A stretch of 10,230 nucleotides of DNA from Desulfuromonas sp. (GTDB lineage Bacteria > Desulfobacterota > Desulfuromonadia > Desulfuromonadales > SZUA-401), in assembly GCA_002869605.1 (NCBI GenBank), contig PKUI01000047.1, positions 1 through 10,230 of the forward strand. Reading direction: 5' to 3'. A program made the translations under genes and the position numbers. Shown one piece after another: positions 1 to 6,415 of this stretch. The notes beneath the pieces were generated by a model. That model ran no database searches, was not told the origin of the DNA, and was given only the letters and a program-made list of their open reading frames with translations. Each line of letters begins with the position of its first letter. Positions within the stretch are counted from its first letter, which is position 1.

Positions 1-9
1 CGGCAGCGC

Positions 10-41
10 CTTACTTTTCTTGCTTGCCCAAGAAAAGTAAG
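10..41. repeat. Left terminal hairpin of the repeat element
   Basis: The arms CTTACTTTTCTT (10-21) and AAGAAAAGTAAG (30-41) pair perfectly over 12 bp around the 8-nt loop at 22-29. No T-run follows on either strand, so it does not look like an intrinsic terminator. It differs from the right-hand hairpin at three base pairs, all compensated. Confidence 0.8.
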
Positions 42-93
42 CAAAAGAAGGCACCCCGAACTCCGTCACCCGACGATCGGGTGCCCTCGCTGT

Positions 94-151
94 CCGGAAT
101 TTTAATCCAGCCGGTTCGCGTGCTCGCCAGACGGCAAGATTAAAATTCCGG
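94..151. repeat. Internal 14-bp inverted repeat with 30-nt loop
   Basis: CCGGAATTTTAATC (94-107) is the exact reverse complement of GATTAAAATTCCGG (138-151). The 30-nt loop at 108-137 is GC-rich. The dyad sits off-centre in the 399-bp element. It may be an internal structural module or the remnant of a nested palindrome; its function is unknown. Confidence 0.75.
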
Positions 152-368
152 CACTCGGTGACTGCGCACGGGGCCCCGTAAAGGCCATGGAACAAGCAAA
201 GTCATCCCCGTTTATCCTTCCCGTGTGACGCCGCCGGAGCAGTGACGCTTCACGCCGAAACAGGCCGAAGAGTTGAGCGCAGCGAATGGCGAAGACCCGG
301 CGGGAAGCGTTGTTGCGCAGGGAACCCGCCGTTTTCTGGCGGGCAAGGAGCCCGGGCGCCCTTTTCTG

Positions 369-400
369 CTTACTCTTTTGGGGCGTCACAAAAGAGTAAG
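369..400. repeat. Right terminal hairpin of the repeat element
   Basis: The arms CTTACTCTTTTG (369-380) and CAAAAGAGTAAG (389-400) pair perfectly over 12 bp around an 8-nt loop (381-388). Stem length and loop length equal those of the left hairpin. Read in reverse complement, the loop ends in GCCC like the left loop, which supports the inverted orientation. A further small hairpin (408-413 with 420-425, CAGGGG/CCCCTG) follows just outside. Confidence 0.8.
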
Positions 401-462
401 GCGCCATCAGGGGGCGCAACCCCTGGGTTGTTATCCCGAAGCCCCCTGCACCCCCAAATAAA

Positions 463-497
463 GAGCCGCCCGAACTACTCAAAGTCCTAGGCGGCTC
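463..497 (-). terminator. Rho-independent terminator of the glutamate synthase operon
   Basis: On the minus strand GAGCCGCC (497-490) pairs with GGCGGCTC (470-463) over 8 bp, and is followed by the U-rich tail TTTATTT. It lies about 72 bp past the stop codon of the last operon gene, in the right orientation to end glt transcription. The loop is rather long (19 nt), so strength is uncertain. Confidence 0.7.
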
Positions 498-569
498 AAA
501 TGTTGTTAGATGCAAGGCGCCCGCAGCGACGCGCCCAAGGGGACGCGCAGACGGGTGTTTTCAGTCGCC

Positions 570-2882
570 TTATACGACCTGTTCCATGGCCCATACGCCA
601 CACGGACACATACCCGCGCAGACTCCGCAGCCGATACAAACCTCATCATCCGAAACGTACTCGAAGGTTCCATCCTCCTTCTCGACCCGTCGGATCGCCC
701 CTTCGGGGCACGACTCGAGACACATGGTGCAGTCGCGGCAGGTACCGCAGGAGATGCAGCGCAAGGTTTCATCCTTGGCATCGGTGAGGCAGAAGCGCCC
801 GCGGTTACGCGGCTTGAACAGCTCCTTGGAGAGGCAGCTCTGGTTGATCATCTCCGGCTTGGCAATGGGAGTCAGCTCCTTGCCGGCGAAATAATCCTCG
901 ATCATCTGTGCCGCTTCCTGACCGTTGCCGATGGCATGGGTGAGAAGACCCGGCTGCACGGTATCACCGATGGCAAACACCCAGGGAGCCTTCTTGACCT
1001 GGCCGCAGGCGTCGATATCCATCATGCCGCGATCGGTGAGCCACTCGCGCGGCACATAGGAGAGGTCGGGTCGCTCACCGATGGCGATAACCACGTCATC
1101 CGCCTCGATCAGTTCGCCATCCTTGGTCCAGAGTCCCTGCTCGTCAACCTTCTCGGTGAAGACCGGCCAGCGGATTTCACCGCCCAAGGCCTTGACACCG
1201 TCGATCTCGTGTTTGAAGGCCGCAGGACGCTGGATATCGATCGCCAGCACCTTCTCCGCGCCCATGGCGTAAGCACCGAGGCAGACGTCCATGCCGGCGT
1301 TGCCGGCGCCGATAACGATGACTTTCTTGCCGATCTTCGGCTTGCCGCCGTTATTGATCTCCTTAAGGAAGTCGAGCCCTTTGACCATCCGCTCGTGACC
1401 CGGGAAGGGGATCACCACCGGGTTATGCGCACCCGAGGCAATCACGATCGCATCATGCTGTTTCTGGATCTTGGCAAACAGCTTCTCGTCGACCGGACTG
1501 TTGGCCTTGACCTCGATGCCGACGTTCCTGATGCGCTCGATCTCTGACTGGAGAGCTTCGGCAGGTAAGCGGTCAGTCGGGATCGCCTGGCGCAGCTTGC
1601 CGCCGATCTCCTTGTCGGCCTCGTAGACGGTGACATCGTGACCCTGCAGCTTGAGCTGCCAGGCGGCCGAAAGGCCACCGGGACCGCCGCCGATCACGGC
1701 GACGTTTTTACCGCTGTTGGCTTTCAGCTCCGGGGCCGGGGCACCCAAAGAGAGACGACCGAGTTCCTTCATCGCCACCGGCTTGTCGATGTAGCGCCGA
1801 CTGCAGGCATCCATGCACAGGTTCGGGCAGACCTCGCCGCAGACGCTGGCCGGGAACGGCGAATACTGCAGCACCAGCTGCAGCGCCTCGTCATACTTGC
1901 CCTGGCGCAGCAGGTTCATGCGGTCCTGGGTCGGGATGTTCGACGGACAGGCGACCTGGCACGGCGAACCGAAGCGCTTGTCCTGCCAGTGCGGAACCTT
2001 GAGGCGGTCGTCACCGGCATTCACCAGCCCGGCGACATGCAGATCGTCGTTCTTGACCACATCACCGAAGATGCCACCCTCTACCCACTTCTGGGTACGG
2101 AACTCGTGCATGGTAATGCGCGAGTGGACGTTGCGCTCCTCGTAGCTCTTGGCCACGATCTTCTGACACTGGGAGAAGTCGGTCAGTTCCTTGAGCAGCT
2201 TCTTCTTGCCGACCTTGCCGAGGAACACCGGCATATTCTCTTTCAAAAACGCCTGATCGGCATCGTCGAGATCGAGCATCCAGACCTCGTCGGTCAGCCC
2301 CTGAACCGGGCCGCGCACGTAGACGGTGCCACCGACCATGCCCATGCAGGCGCGGTCGCCGAGCACCGAATCGAGATTCTCGCAACCGTGGCCGCAGATC
2401 ACCGCGACCCCCCCCCCCATGAATTCGAAGGAGAAGGAGCCGGTATTCTTGAGCACCCAGAATTCGGGAGCGTCGTAGGCCGGGTCGTGTTTCATCAACG
2501 AGCCGGAGCGGGTGCCGACCCGTCCGCCGACGTAGATGTTACCGCTCGCCGCACAGTGGGCGGTGGTGTCGCCGCCATCACCGAGGATGGTCAGGGTGGC
2601 GCCGGCGTTGAGCCAGCCGGCGTCGGCCGGGGCCGAACCTTCGACAACGATCTCGGTGCCGTCGAGGCCGAAGGAGCCGACCCGCTGGCCGGGGTTCTTG
2701 ACCTTGAACTTGAGCGGGGTGCCATCCTCGGTCCAGAGCGGACCACCGATGTTGTGATGGCCAGAAGAGAGGACTTCGAACTCGGTCTCCCCGGCATCAA
2801 GGGCGTTATAGATCTGACGCAGCAGCTGCTGGGTCGAGATCCGTTGCTTATCCTTATCAAAACCGACGATTTTTGCAGCCAT
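570..2882 (-). CDS. Glutamate synthase GXGXG domain fused to NAD(P)H:FAD oxidoreductase and 2x[4Fe-4S] ferredoxin
   Basis: This 770-residue protein combines parts that are separate subunits in many archaeal-type glutamate synthases. Residues ~1-250 form the GXGXG beta-helix domain found at the C-terminus of large subunits (glycine-rich GDGGDTT at 101-107, then GNIYVGGRVG). Residues ~305-365 carry the cysteine region of GltD-like small subunits (C308, C312, C348, C352, C356, C360). An FAD motif GGGPGG is at 398-403, an NAD(P)H-binding GAGNAG at 525-530, and the late FAD motif AIGD at 637-640. The C-terminus has two ferredoxin clusters (C715/C718/C721/C725P and C749/C752/C755/C759P), with extra cysteines at 709, 712 and 761. 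It should feed electrons from NAD(P)H to the FMN subunit next door. The start at 2882 has AAGGAG five to six bases upstream, overlapping the stop of the preceding gene. An 11-G tract encodes residues 155-159. Symbols for such fusions vary, so none is given. Confidence 0.9.
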   Translation of the reverse strand: MAAKIVGFDKDKQRISTQQLLRQIYNALDAGETEFEVLSSGHHNIGGPLWTEDGTPLKFKVKNPGQRVGSFGLDGTEIVVEGSAPADAGWLNAGATLTILGDGGDTTAHCAASGNIYVGGRVGTRSGSLMKHDPAYDAPEFWVLKNTGSFSFEFMGGGVAVICGHGCENLDSVLGDRACMGMVGGTVYVRGPVQGLTDEVWMLDLDDADQAFLKENMPVFLGKVGKKKLLKELTDFSQCQKIVAKSYEERNVHSRITMHEFRTQKWVEGGIFGDVVKNDDLHVAGLVNAGDDRLKVPHWQDKRFGSPCQVACPSNIPTQDRMNLLRQGKYDEALQLVLQYSPFPASVCGEVCPNLCMDACSRRYIDKPVAMKELGRLSLGAPAPELKANSGKNVAVIGGGPGGLSAAWQLKLQGHDVTVYEADKEIGGKLRQAIPTDRLPAEALQSEIERIRNVGIEVKANSPVDEKLFAKIQKQHDAIVIASGAHNPVVIPFPGHERMVKGLDFLKEINNGGKPKIGKKVIVIGAGNAGMDVCLGAYAMGAEKVLAIDIQRPAAFKHEIDGVKALGGEIRWPVFTEKVDEQGLWTKDGELIEADDVVIAIGERPDLSYVPREWLTDRGMMDIDACGQVKKAPWVFAIGDTVQPGLLTHAIGNGQEAAQMIEDYFAGKELTPIAKPEMINQSCLSKELFKPRNRGRFCLTDAKDETLRCISCGTCRDCTMCLESCPEGAIRRVEKEDGTFEYVSDDEVCIGCGVCAGMCPCGVWAMEQVV
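2408..2418. repeat. Homopolymer tract, 11 C on plus strand (11 G in coding strand)
   Basis: Eleven uninterrupted Cs read on the coding (minus) strand as ATG GGG GGG GGG GTC, giving Met-Gly-Gly-Gly-Val at residues 155-159 of the fusion subunit. The frame is intact as given. Tracts this long are prone to slippage in replication and to miscounting in sequencing. Confidence 0.95.
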
Positions 2883-2893
2883 ATCGGTTCTCC

Positions 2894-4537
2894 TTAACAG
2901 ACGTACTGGATTTGGAGTTTATCGGCGACAGCGCTGTCCGTTGCCACCAGGGCGTCGGAACGACCAACCGGCAACGACGAGTTACCGATCGGGGCCATCA
3001 GCTTCTTGAACTCCTGATCCATGGCCAGGAAGTAGTTGACGATATTCTGGGCGACACGTTCAGGATCGAGGCGATGTACCAACGCCGGCTCCTGGGTGGT
3101 GATCCCTACCGGGCACAAGCCGGTATTGCAGGCGTTACAGCGACCCTGATCGTTGCCGACGCAACCGGCCATCTGCAGGATCAGCTTGCCGGTAAACACG
3201 CCGTTGGCACCGAGCGCGATCATCTTGAAGGCATCCGCGGCGAGGTCTCCGGTCTTGCCGAGTCCCCCTGCGGCCCAGAGCGGAATCTGCCCCTGGCGCC
3301 CCTGGGCGGTGGCGGCGAGGTAACAGTCGCGCAGCTTGGAGACGATCGGATGTCCGGTGTGGTCGAGCGAAACCTCGTGGGCCGCGCCGGTACCGCCATC
3401 GATACCATCGAGGAAGAAACCGCCGACGATGTTGTACGGGTCACGTACCAGGTTATTGAAGACGCTGACCGAGGTCGCGCTAGCTGCGACCTTGATCGCC
3501 ACCGGCACGCGGAACTGGAAAGCGGCGTTGAAGGAGAGGAACATCTTCTGCACGCTCTCCTCGATGGAGTAGAGCCCCTGGTGGTTCGGCGGCGAGAGCA
3601 GGTCGGCTTTCGGCACACCGCGGATCGCCTGGATATGCTCGGCAACCTTCTGCGCCATGAGCAGGCCGCCGTCACCAGGCTTGGCCCCCTGGCCAATCTT
3701 GATCAGCACCCCGGCCGGGTCCTCGACCATGTGCGGCATCGCCTTGATGATGCGGTTCCAGCCGAAATGCCCCGAGGCAATCTGCAGGATCATGTACTTG
3801 AGGTAGCGGCTCTTGAGCAGGCGCACCGGAACGCCCCCCTCGCCGGAACACATCCGCACCGGCAGGCCGCACTCCTCGTTGAGATAGGCGGTGGCCATGG
3901 CGACTGCTTCCCACATCCGCCAAGAGAGGGCACCGATCGACATATCGCCGATGATCACCGGGTAGATCCAGTTGACCGGCGGCGCATCCTTCTGCTGCTC
4001 GAGCAAGCCCTCGGGAGTGACCCCAAGAGGGAGTTTCTTCGGCGGCAGAATGCGCCCGAAGGGGGCGAGCAGGTCAAAGGTGTGGCGCTGGGCGTCGAGG
4101 CTCGGGTCGGTCATCTGCGAGATGCGTCCGACACGAATCTTGTCGAGGGTGCGCACCGACGATTCGAGGTTCTTACGCCCACCGCGCTTGATCGAGTCGC
4201 CGCCGAGGCAGCGGGTGATCACCGGGTGACGGGTATCGGGATTGCGCACCGGGCCGATGGCGTCGTTGGGGCAGACCTTCTCGCAGATGCCGCAGCCGCG
4301 GCAGTAGTTCTTGATCGAATTGGCCTGCTTGATCACCGGCACCGCGGAAAAGCGCTGCTGCGGCTCGGGAAATTCGCTCTCGGAGAAGACCATGCGGCGA
4401 CGCTCGACCTTCGGCTCAATGGCGCGGAAGGAGCAGGCGGCGACACACGAGCCACACAGGGTGCAGCGGCTGGCGTCGTACTTGATCTTCCAGTAGAGAT
4501 CGTTCGGGGTAACGTTCTGGACCTTTATTGTTTCCAT
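2894..4537 (-). CDS. gltB: Glutamate synthase, FMN-binding synthase subunit with N-terminal ferredoxin domain (archaeal-type large subunit core)
   Basis: This 547-residue protein is the synthase core: it reduces the 2-iminoglutarate formed from 2-oxoglutarate and ammonia to glutamate at an FMN site. The N-terminus has two [4Fe-4S] ferredoxin motifs (C25/C28/C31/C35 and C79/C82/C85/C89). The FMN TIM-barrel domain spans ~150-500, with GQGAKPGDGG at 282-291, DGIDGGTGAA at 377-386 and the Fe-S cysteine region C459...C467/C470...C475 followed by PVGITTQ. It lacks the glutaminase and GXGXG domains of the ~1500-residue bacterial enzyme; these are encoded by its two neighbours. In the first ferredoxin motif the fourth cysteine is followed by Ser rather than the usual Pro. 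It overlaps the upstream glutaminase gene by 13 bp, has TGGAGGT upstream of the ATG, and ends 11 bp before the downstream fusion gene, which indicates tight co-expression. Naming is confusing across species (gltA/gltB are used differently). Confidence 0.92.
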   Translation of the reverse strand: METIKVQNVTPNDLYWKIKYDASRCTLCGSCVAACSFRAIEPKVERRRMVFSESEFPEPQQRFSAVPVIKQANSIKNYCRGCGICEKVCPNDAIGPVRNPDTRHPVITRCLGGDSIKRGGRKNLESSVRTLDKIRVGRISQMTDPSLDAQRHTFDLLAPFGRILPPKKLPLGVTPEGLLEQQKDAPPVNWIYPVIIGDMSIGALSWRMWEAVAMATAYLNEECGLPVRMCSGEGGVPVRLLKSRYLKYMILQIASGHFGWNRIIKAMPHMVEDPAGVLIKIGQGAKPGDGGLLMAQKVAEHIQAIRGVPKADLLSPPNHQGLYSIEESVQKMFLSFNAAFQFRVPVAIKVAASATSVSVFNNLVRDPYNIVGGFFLDGIDGGTGAAHEVSLDHTGHPIVSKLRDCYLAATAQGRQGQIPLWAAGGLGKTGDLAADAFKMIALGANGVFTGKLILQMAGCVGNDQGRCNACNTGLCPVGITTQEPALVHRLDPERVAQNIVNYFLAMDQEFKKLMAPIGNSSLPVGRSDALVATDSAVADKLQIQYVC

Positions 4538-5631
4538 CGCTGAACCTCCAGATCATTGGTCACGGCGACGACTTCGCGTTCGTGAGGGTAAATATCGGTC
4601 TCCCAGTCACGCTTCGGGAGCACCTCGTTGATGCCGCAGACCTCGGAGCTGAACACCACCATCTCCTCGTCACGACCGATGACGACCGGACGCAGCTTCT
4701 TGGCGTCGCAGCAGGTGAACATGGTGTTATCCGGCAGCACGCCGATGATGGTGTTGGGCCCGTTGATCTCCAGGTGCGCCAACGACTGGCGGATGGCGAG
4801 CAGCTGCTCCTTGTCGTCACGACGTTCGAGATCCTTGAAGGGGAGCGGCGTCACCACGTGCTTGAAATAGTTGAGCGGCCAGCCGAGCTCACGATGCACG
4901 TAGTGCAGGGTGTAGAGGAAGCACTGCGAGTCGGACTCGAAGCCTATGTAGCCACGGTGCAGCTTGCGCTGCAGCTCGACGTTCTTCAGGTAGAAGGTGT
5001 TCTCGCCGTTGGCCAGCGCGGTGTATCCCTGCAGATGGAAAGGGTGTGCCGCGTAGCGCACGATGTCGTAGTTGGTATTCTGACGACACTGGGCGGTGAT
5101 CACCTTGGCGGTAAACTTGTCATCCTCTTTCCAGAGGTTGAAATAGGTACCGATATCCTTCGGGTCGCCGATCTCCTTAAGGGTGACCACGTCAGGCCAG
5201 AAGGAGTAGGCGAAGCCCATCTCATCGACCTCGAGCGCCTTGCGCAGCTTAAGGCGCATGTCGAGCAACAGCTCTTCCTTCTCCTTCTGCTCCAGGTGCC
5301 GTACGTGCTTGGGATAGTCGTAGGTCTGGAACAGGTAGTTCGGCATGGCGTTGATGTCGAGACCGGGCTGGGGATTGGTCTCGGGCACCCATTGCATGAC
5401 GCGGTTGAAACCGGCGGCATGCATGATGTCCTCGGCCACCTTGACCCCTTCGTCGGTACAGGCGAGCGACAGGGTCGGCAGATGTTTGTACGATTCGAAA
5501 ATCCCCCCCAGGTCGTGCATAACCATGGCGAAACCAGAGTTATCGTGGCCTTTCTGCTGTGATTGCATCAACAGCAACGCCTTGCTGGGGTGAACATAAT
5601 TCAGGCTTTTAATCGCCCCGATGCGGCACAT
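4525..5631 (-). CDS. Glutamate synthase, class II glutamine amidotransferase subunit
   Basis: This 368-residue protein is a stand-alone class II glutaminase domain that would hydrolyse glutamine and pass ammonia to the FMN subunit. The ATG at 5631 is chosen because it puts the catalytic cysteine at position 2 (MCRIGA), as the N-terminal nucleophile requires after Met removal, and because GGAGGAGG lies six bases upstream. An in-frame start at 5673 would bury that Cys at residue 16. Other family features are HDNSG (29-33), the HPF...GYTALANGENTF segment (196-213), and DNTMF (301-305) with a later VCGINEVLP. It is the first gene of the glt operon and its end overlaps the next start by 13 bp. Family identity is firm; the symbol (gltA or gltB) depends on the naming scheme, so it is left empty. 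Confidence 0.92.
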   Translation of the reverse strand: MCRIGAIKSLNYVHPSKALLLMQSQQKGHDNSGFAMVMHDLGGIFESYKHLPTLSLACTDEGVKVAEDIMHAAGFNRVMQWVPETNPQPGLDINAMPNYLFQTYDYPKHVRHLEQKEKEELLLDMRLKLRKALEVDEMGFAYSFWPDVVTLKEIGDPKDIGTYFNLWKEDDKFTAKVITAQCRQNTNYDIVRYAAHPFHLQGYTALANGENTFYLKNVELQRKLHRGYIGFESDSQCFLYTLHYVHRELGWPLNYFKHVVTPLPFKDLERRDDKEQLLAIRQSLAHLEINGPNTIIGVLPDNTMFTCCDAKKLRPVVIGRDEEMVVFSSEVCGINEVLPKRDWETDIYPHEREVVAVTNDLEVQRWKQ

Positions 5632-5637
5632 AAGCAT

Positions 5638-5645
5638 CCTCCTCC
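5638..5645 (-). promoter_or_regulatory. Strong ribosome binding site fixing the glutaminase start
   Basis: The minus strand reads GGAGGAGG, six bases before the ATG at 5631. It decides the start in favour of MCRIGA, which exposes the catalytic cysteine, over the longer reading from 5673. Confidence 0.85.
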
Positions 5646-5682
5646 GCAGTGAGTAACGTAAAAAATCAAACACGGCTTATCA

Positions 5683-5699
5683 AGCACGAAATGTGCCAA
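5683..5699 (-). promoter_or_regulatory. Sigma-54 (RpoN) promoter of the glutamate synthase operon
   Basis: The minus strand reads TTGGCACATTTCGTGCT. It matches the known -24/-12 consensus (YTGGCACGRNNNTTGCW): the GG (5697-5696) and GC (5685-5684) pairs have the exact required spacing, and TGGCAC is complete. Deviations are at the bases after TGGCAC and one T of TTGC. The predicted transcript start is near 5672, giving a leader of about 41 nt that includes the GGAGGAGG site. Control by sigma-54 fits an ammonia-assimilation operon. This is a pattern match only; no experiment is implied. Confidence 0.7.
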
Positions 5700-5705
5700 G
5701 CTCGA

Positions 5706-5719
5706 TAATGTATACATTA
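5706..5719. promoter_or_regulatory. 14-bp perfect palindrome upstream of the glt promoter (candidate operator)
   Basis: TAATGTATACATTA is a perfect dyad beginning seven bases upstream of the sigma-54 -24 element, centred about 40 bp upstream of the predicted start. The TGTATACA core resembles operators of GntR-type regulators, but I cannot name a cognate protein. It shares ATGT/ACAT half-sites with the dyad at 5744-5758. Confidence 0.5.
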
Positions 5720-5743
5720 AGACAATATTAGCTACTATATTTC

Positions 5744-5758
5744 GAGATGTTACATATC
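5744..5758. promoter_or_regulatory. Second ATGT-ACAT dyad, candidate upstream activator or operator site
   Basis: GAGATGTTACATATC is a 15-bp dyad around a central T with one mismatched pair. Its centre lies about 79 bp upstream of the predicted sigma-54 start, a plausible distance for an enhancer-binding protein. Half-sites match those at 5706-5719 with one base less between them. Confidence 0.35.
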
Positions 5759-5910
5759 CTGCAACACAAAAAAAAAATCACCATTAAAAACCGGCGCGTG
5801 TACACACAGGGAGAATGTACTCAAAGTGTGTCCCGGAGATACTCAGATATTGCCGGCCCGAGAACGAAGGGGATCAACAGCAACCGCACGCCGCAACCAG
5901 GGCGCTTTTC
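5759..5910. other. Intergenic stretch between the PilZ-gene terminator and the glt control region
   Basis: There is no credible gene here. The visible features are a run of ten As (5768-5777) and a small GTGTACAC palindrome (5798-5805). Open frames through it have no ribosome binding site and run into antisense of the PilZ gene. It could hold distal activator sites for the glt operon; nothing specific can be assigned. Confidence 0.5.
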
Positions 5911-5912
5911 TC

Positions 5913-5940
5913 AAAAAAAAACGACCCCGCTTTGGGGCCG
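5913..5940 (-). terminator. Rho-independent terminator after the PilZ gene
   Basis: On the minus strand CGGCCCC (5940-5934), a 5-nt loop and GGGGTCG (5928-5922) form a 7-bp stem with one G-U pair. Nine Ts follow directly (5921-5913). This is a textbook intrinsic terminator about 25 bp after the PilZ stop codon, closing the lipoprotein-miaA-glycosyltransferase-PilZ unit and separating it from the glt operon. Confidence 0.9.
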
Positions 5941-5964
5941 TCTGGTTCGCGGGAAGATACCACG

Positions 5965-6339
5965 CTAATCCATACTACTCTTGATCCAGCCATCTATCGA
6001 CTCGGCGACTTCAGGCGCGACATCAAGAAACTTCAACCCCATACCGGGCTCATACGACCCCCCGCGGGTGTAATGACGCTTCCAGATAACCTCGGCCTCA
6101 CACTGCACCGAAAGACCGAGCGGCTCGGGAAGCGGCACCTCGATCTGAAAACGACTCCCGGGGTCGTGCGGGTTCACCGTCGCAATAAACAGGCCGCTTT
6201 TACTAACATTCTTGGCATAGCCAAAAAAGACCTTGTCGCCATCATCGATCCTGACCTTGAGGATCAGCAGCGGCGAGCGCAGATTTTTGCGCAGATCGGC
6301 CGGTTTCGGCGGATTGTTTTCGTTTTCACCTTCAGTCAT
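5965..6339 (-). CDS. PilZ-domain protein (putative cyclic-di-GMP receptor)
   Basis: This 124-residue protein is essentially a single PilZ domain. The c-di-GMP-binding signature is complete: R17xxxR21 (RKNLR) and N44xSxxG49 (NVSKSG), followed by the usual beta-barrel strands and a GMGLKFLD motif near 99-106. The first ~15 residues are acidic and Asn/Pro-rich. There is no output domain, so it probably acts by binding a partner when c-di-GMP is present. The start is uncertain: ATG 6339 is preferred for its hydrophilic N-terminus, but an in-frame GTG at 6351 adds four residues (MWLG) and neither has a strong Shine-Dalgarno site. The gene lies about 75 bp after the glycosyltransferase on the same strand and ends at a terminator, so it is the likely last gene of that unit. 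Type IV pili, motility or polysaccharide control are possible roles; none is shown here. Confidence 0.85.
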   Translation of the reverse strand: MTEGENENNPPKPADLRKNLRSPLLILKVRIDDGDKVFFGYAKNVSKSGLFIATVNPHDPGSRFQIEVPLPEPLGLSVQCEAEVIWKRHYTRGGSYEPGMGLKFLDVAPEVAESIDGWIKSSMD

Positions 6340-6415
6340 ACCTAACCACACTCTGCCATCAGGGGCTCGTCCATGAAATACCTTGCCAAATCAACAAATT
6401 ACATCATTAATGCGA

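Larger units (their letters stand above)
6..404. repeat. Hairpin-capped repeat element with ~58-bp imperfect terminal inverted repeats (MITE-like, non-coding)
   Basis: The left end (6-64) and the reverse complement of the right end (347-404) align almost throughout with one single-base gap. Both start GCGCCTTACT and both contain AGTAAGCA followed by a purine-rich run and CTCC. Each end encloses a perfect 12-bp stem with an 8-nt loop (10-41 and 369-400). Between them lie further dyads: 67-83 (7-bp stem, 3-nt loop), 94-107 with 138-151 (14-bp stem) and 325-330 with 338-343 (6 bp). No transposase or credible coding sequence is inside. The whole sits just past the terminator of the glutamate synthase operon, a common place for dispersed palindromic elements. 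I infer a mobile or structured non-coding element; only one copy is visible, so its dispersal is unproven. The left boundary is close to the window edge and the element could extend further. Confidence 0.6.

Noticed and set aside
10..41. The left hairpin as a transcription terminator.
   Set aside because: There is no U-run directly after the stem on either strand.
6..404. Hairpin cluster as a CRISPR array.
   Set aside because: There are no regularly spaced direct repeats or unique spacers, and no cas genes.
102..515. Minus-strand open frame of 137 codons across the repeat element.
   Set aside because: It spans the inverted-repeat hairpins and the glt terminator, is Arg/Ser-rich without domain features, and begins inside a different functional site. 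It is best explained as a by-product of the repeat.
2873..4543. Long plus-strand open frame (556 codons) opposite the FMN subunit gene, with similar ones at 1638-2897, 4528-5562 and 510-1547.
   Set aside because: They exactly mirror strongly supported minus-strand genes and show no recognisable domains or ribosome binding sites. GC-rich codon bias commonly leaves the antisense frame open.
5815..6345. Plus-strand open frame opposite the PilZ gene.
   Set aside because: It runs through the intrinsic terminator stem and is antisense to a complete PilZ domain; no ribosome binding site is evident.
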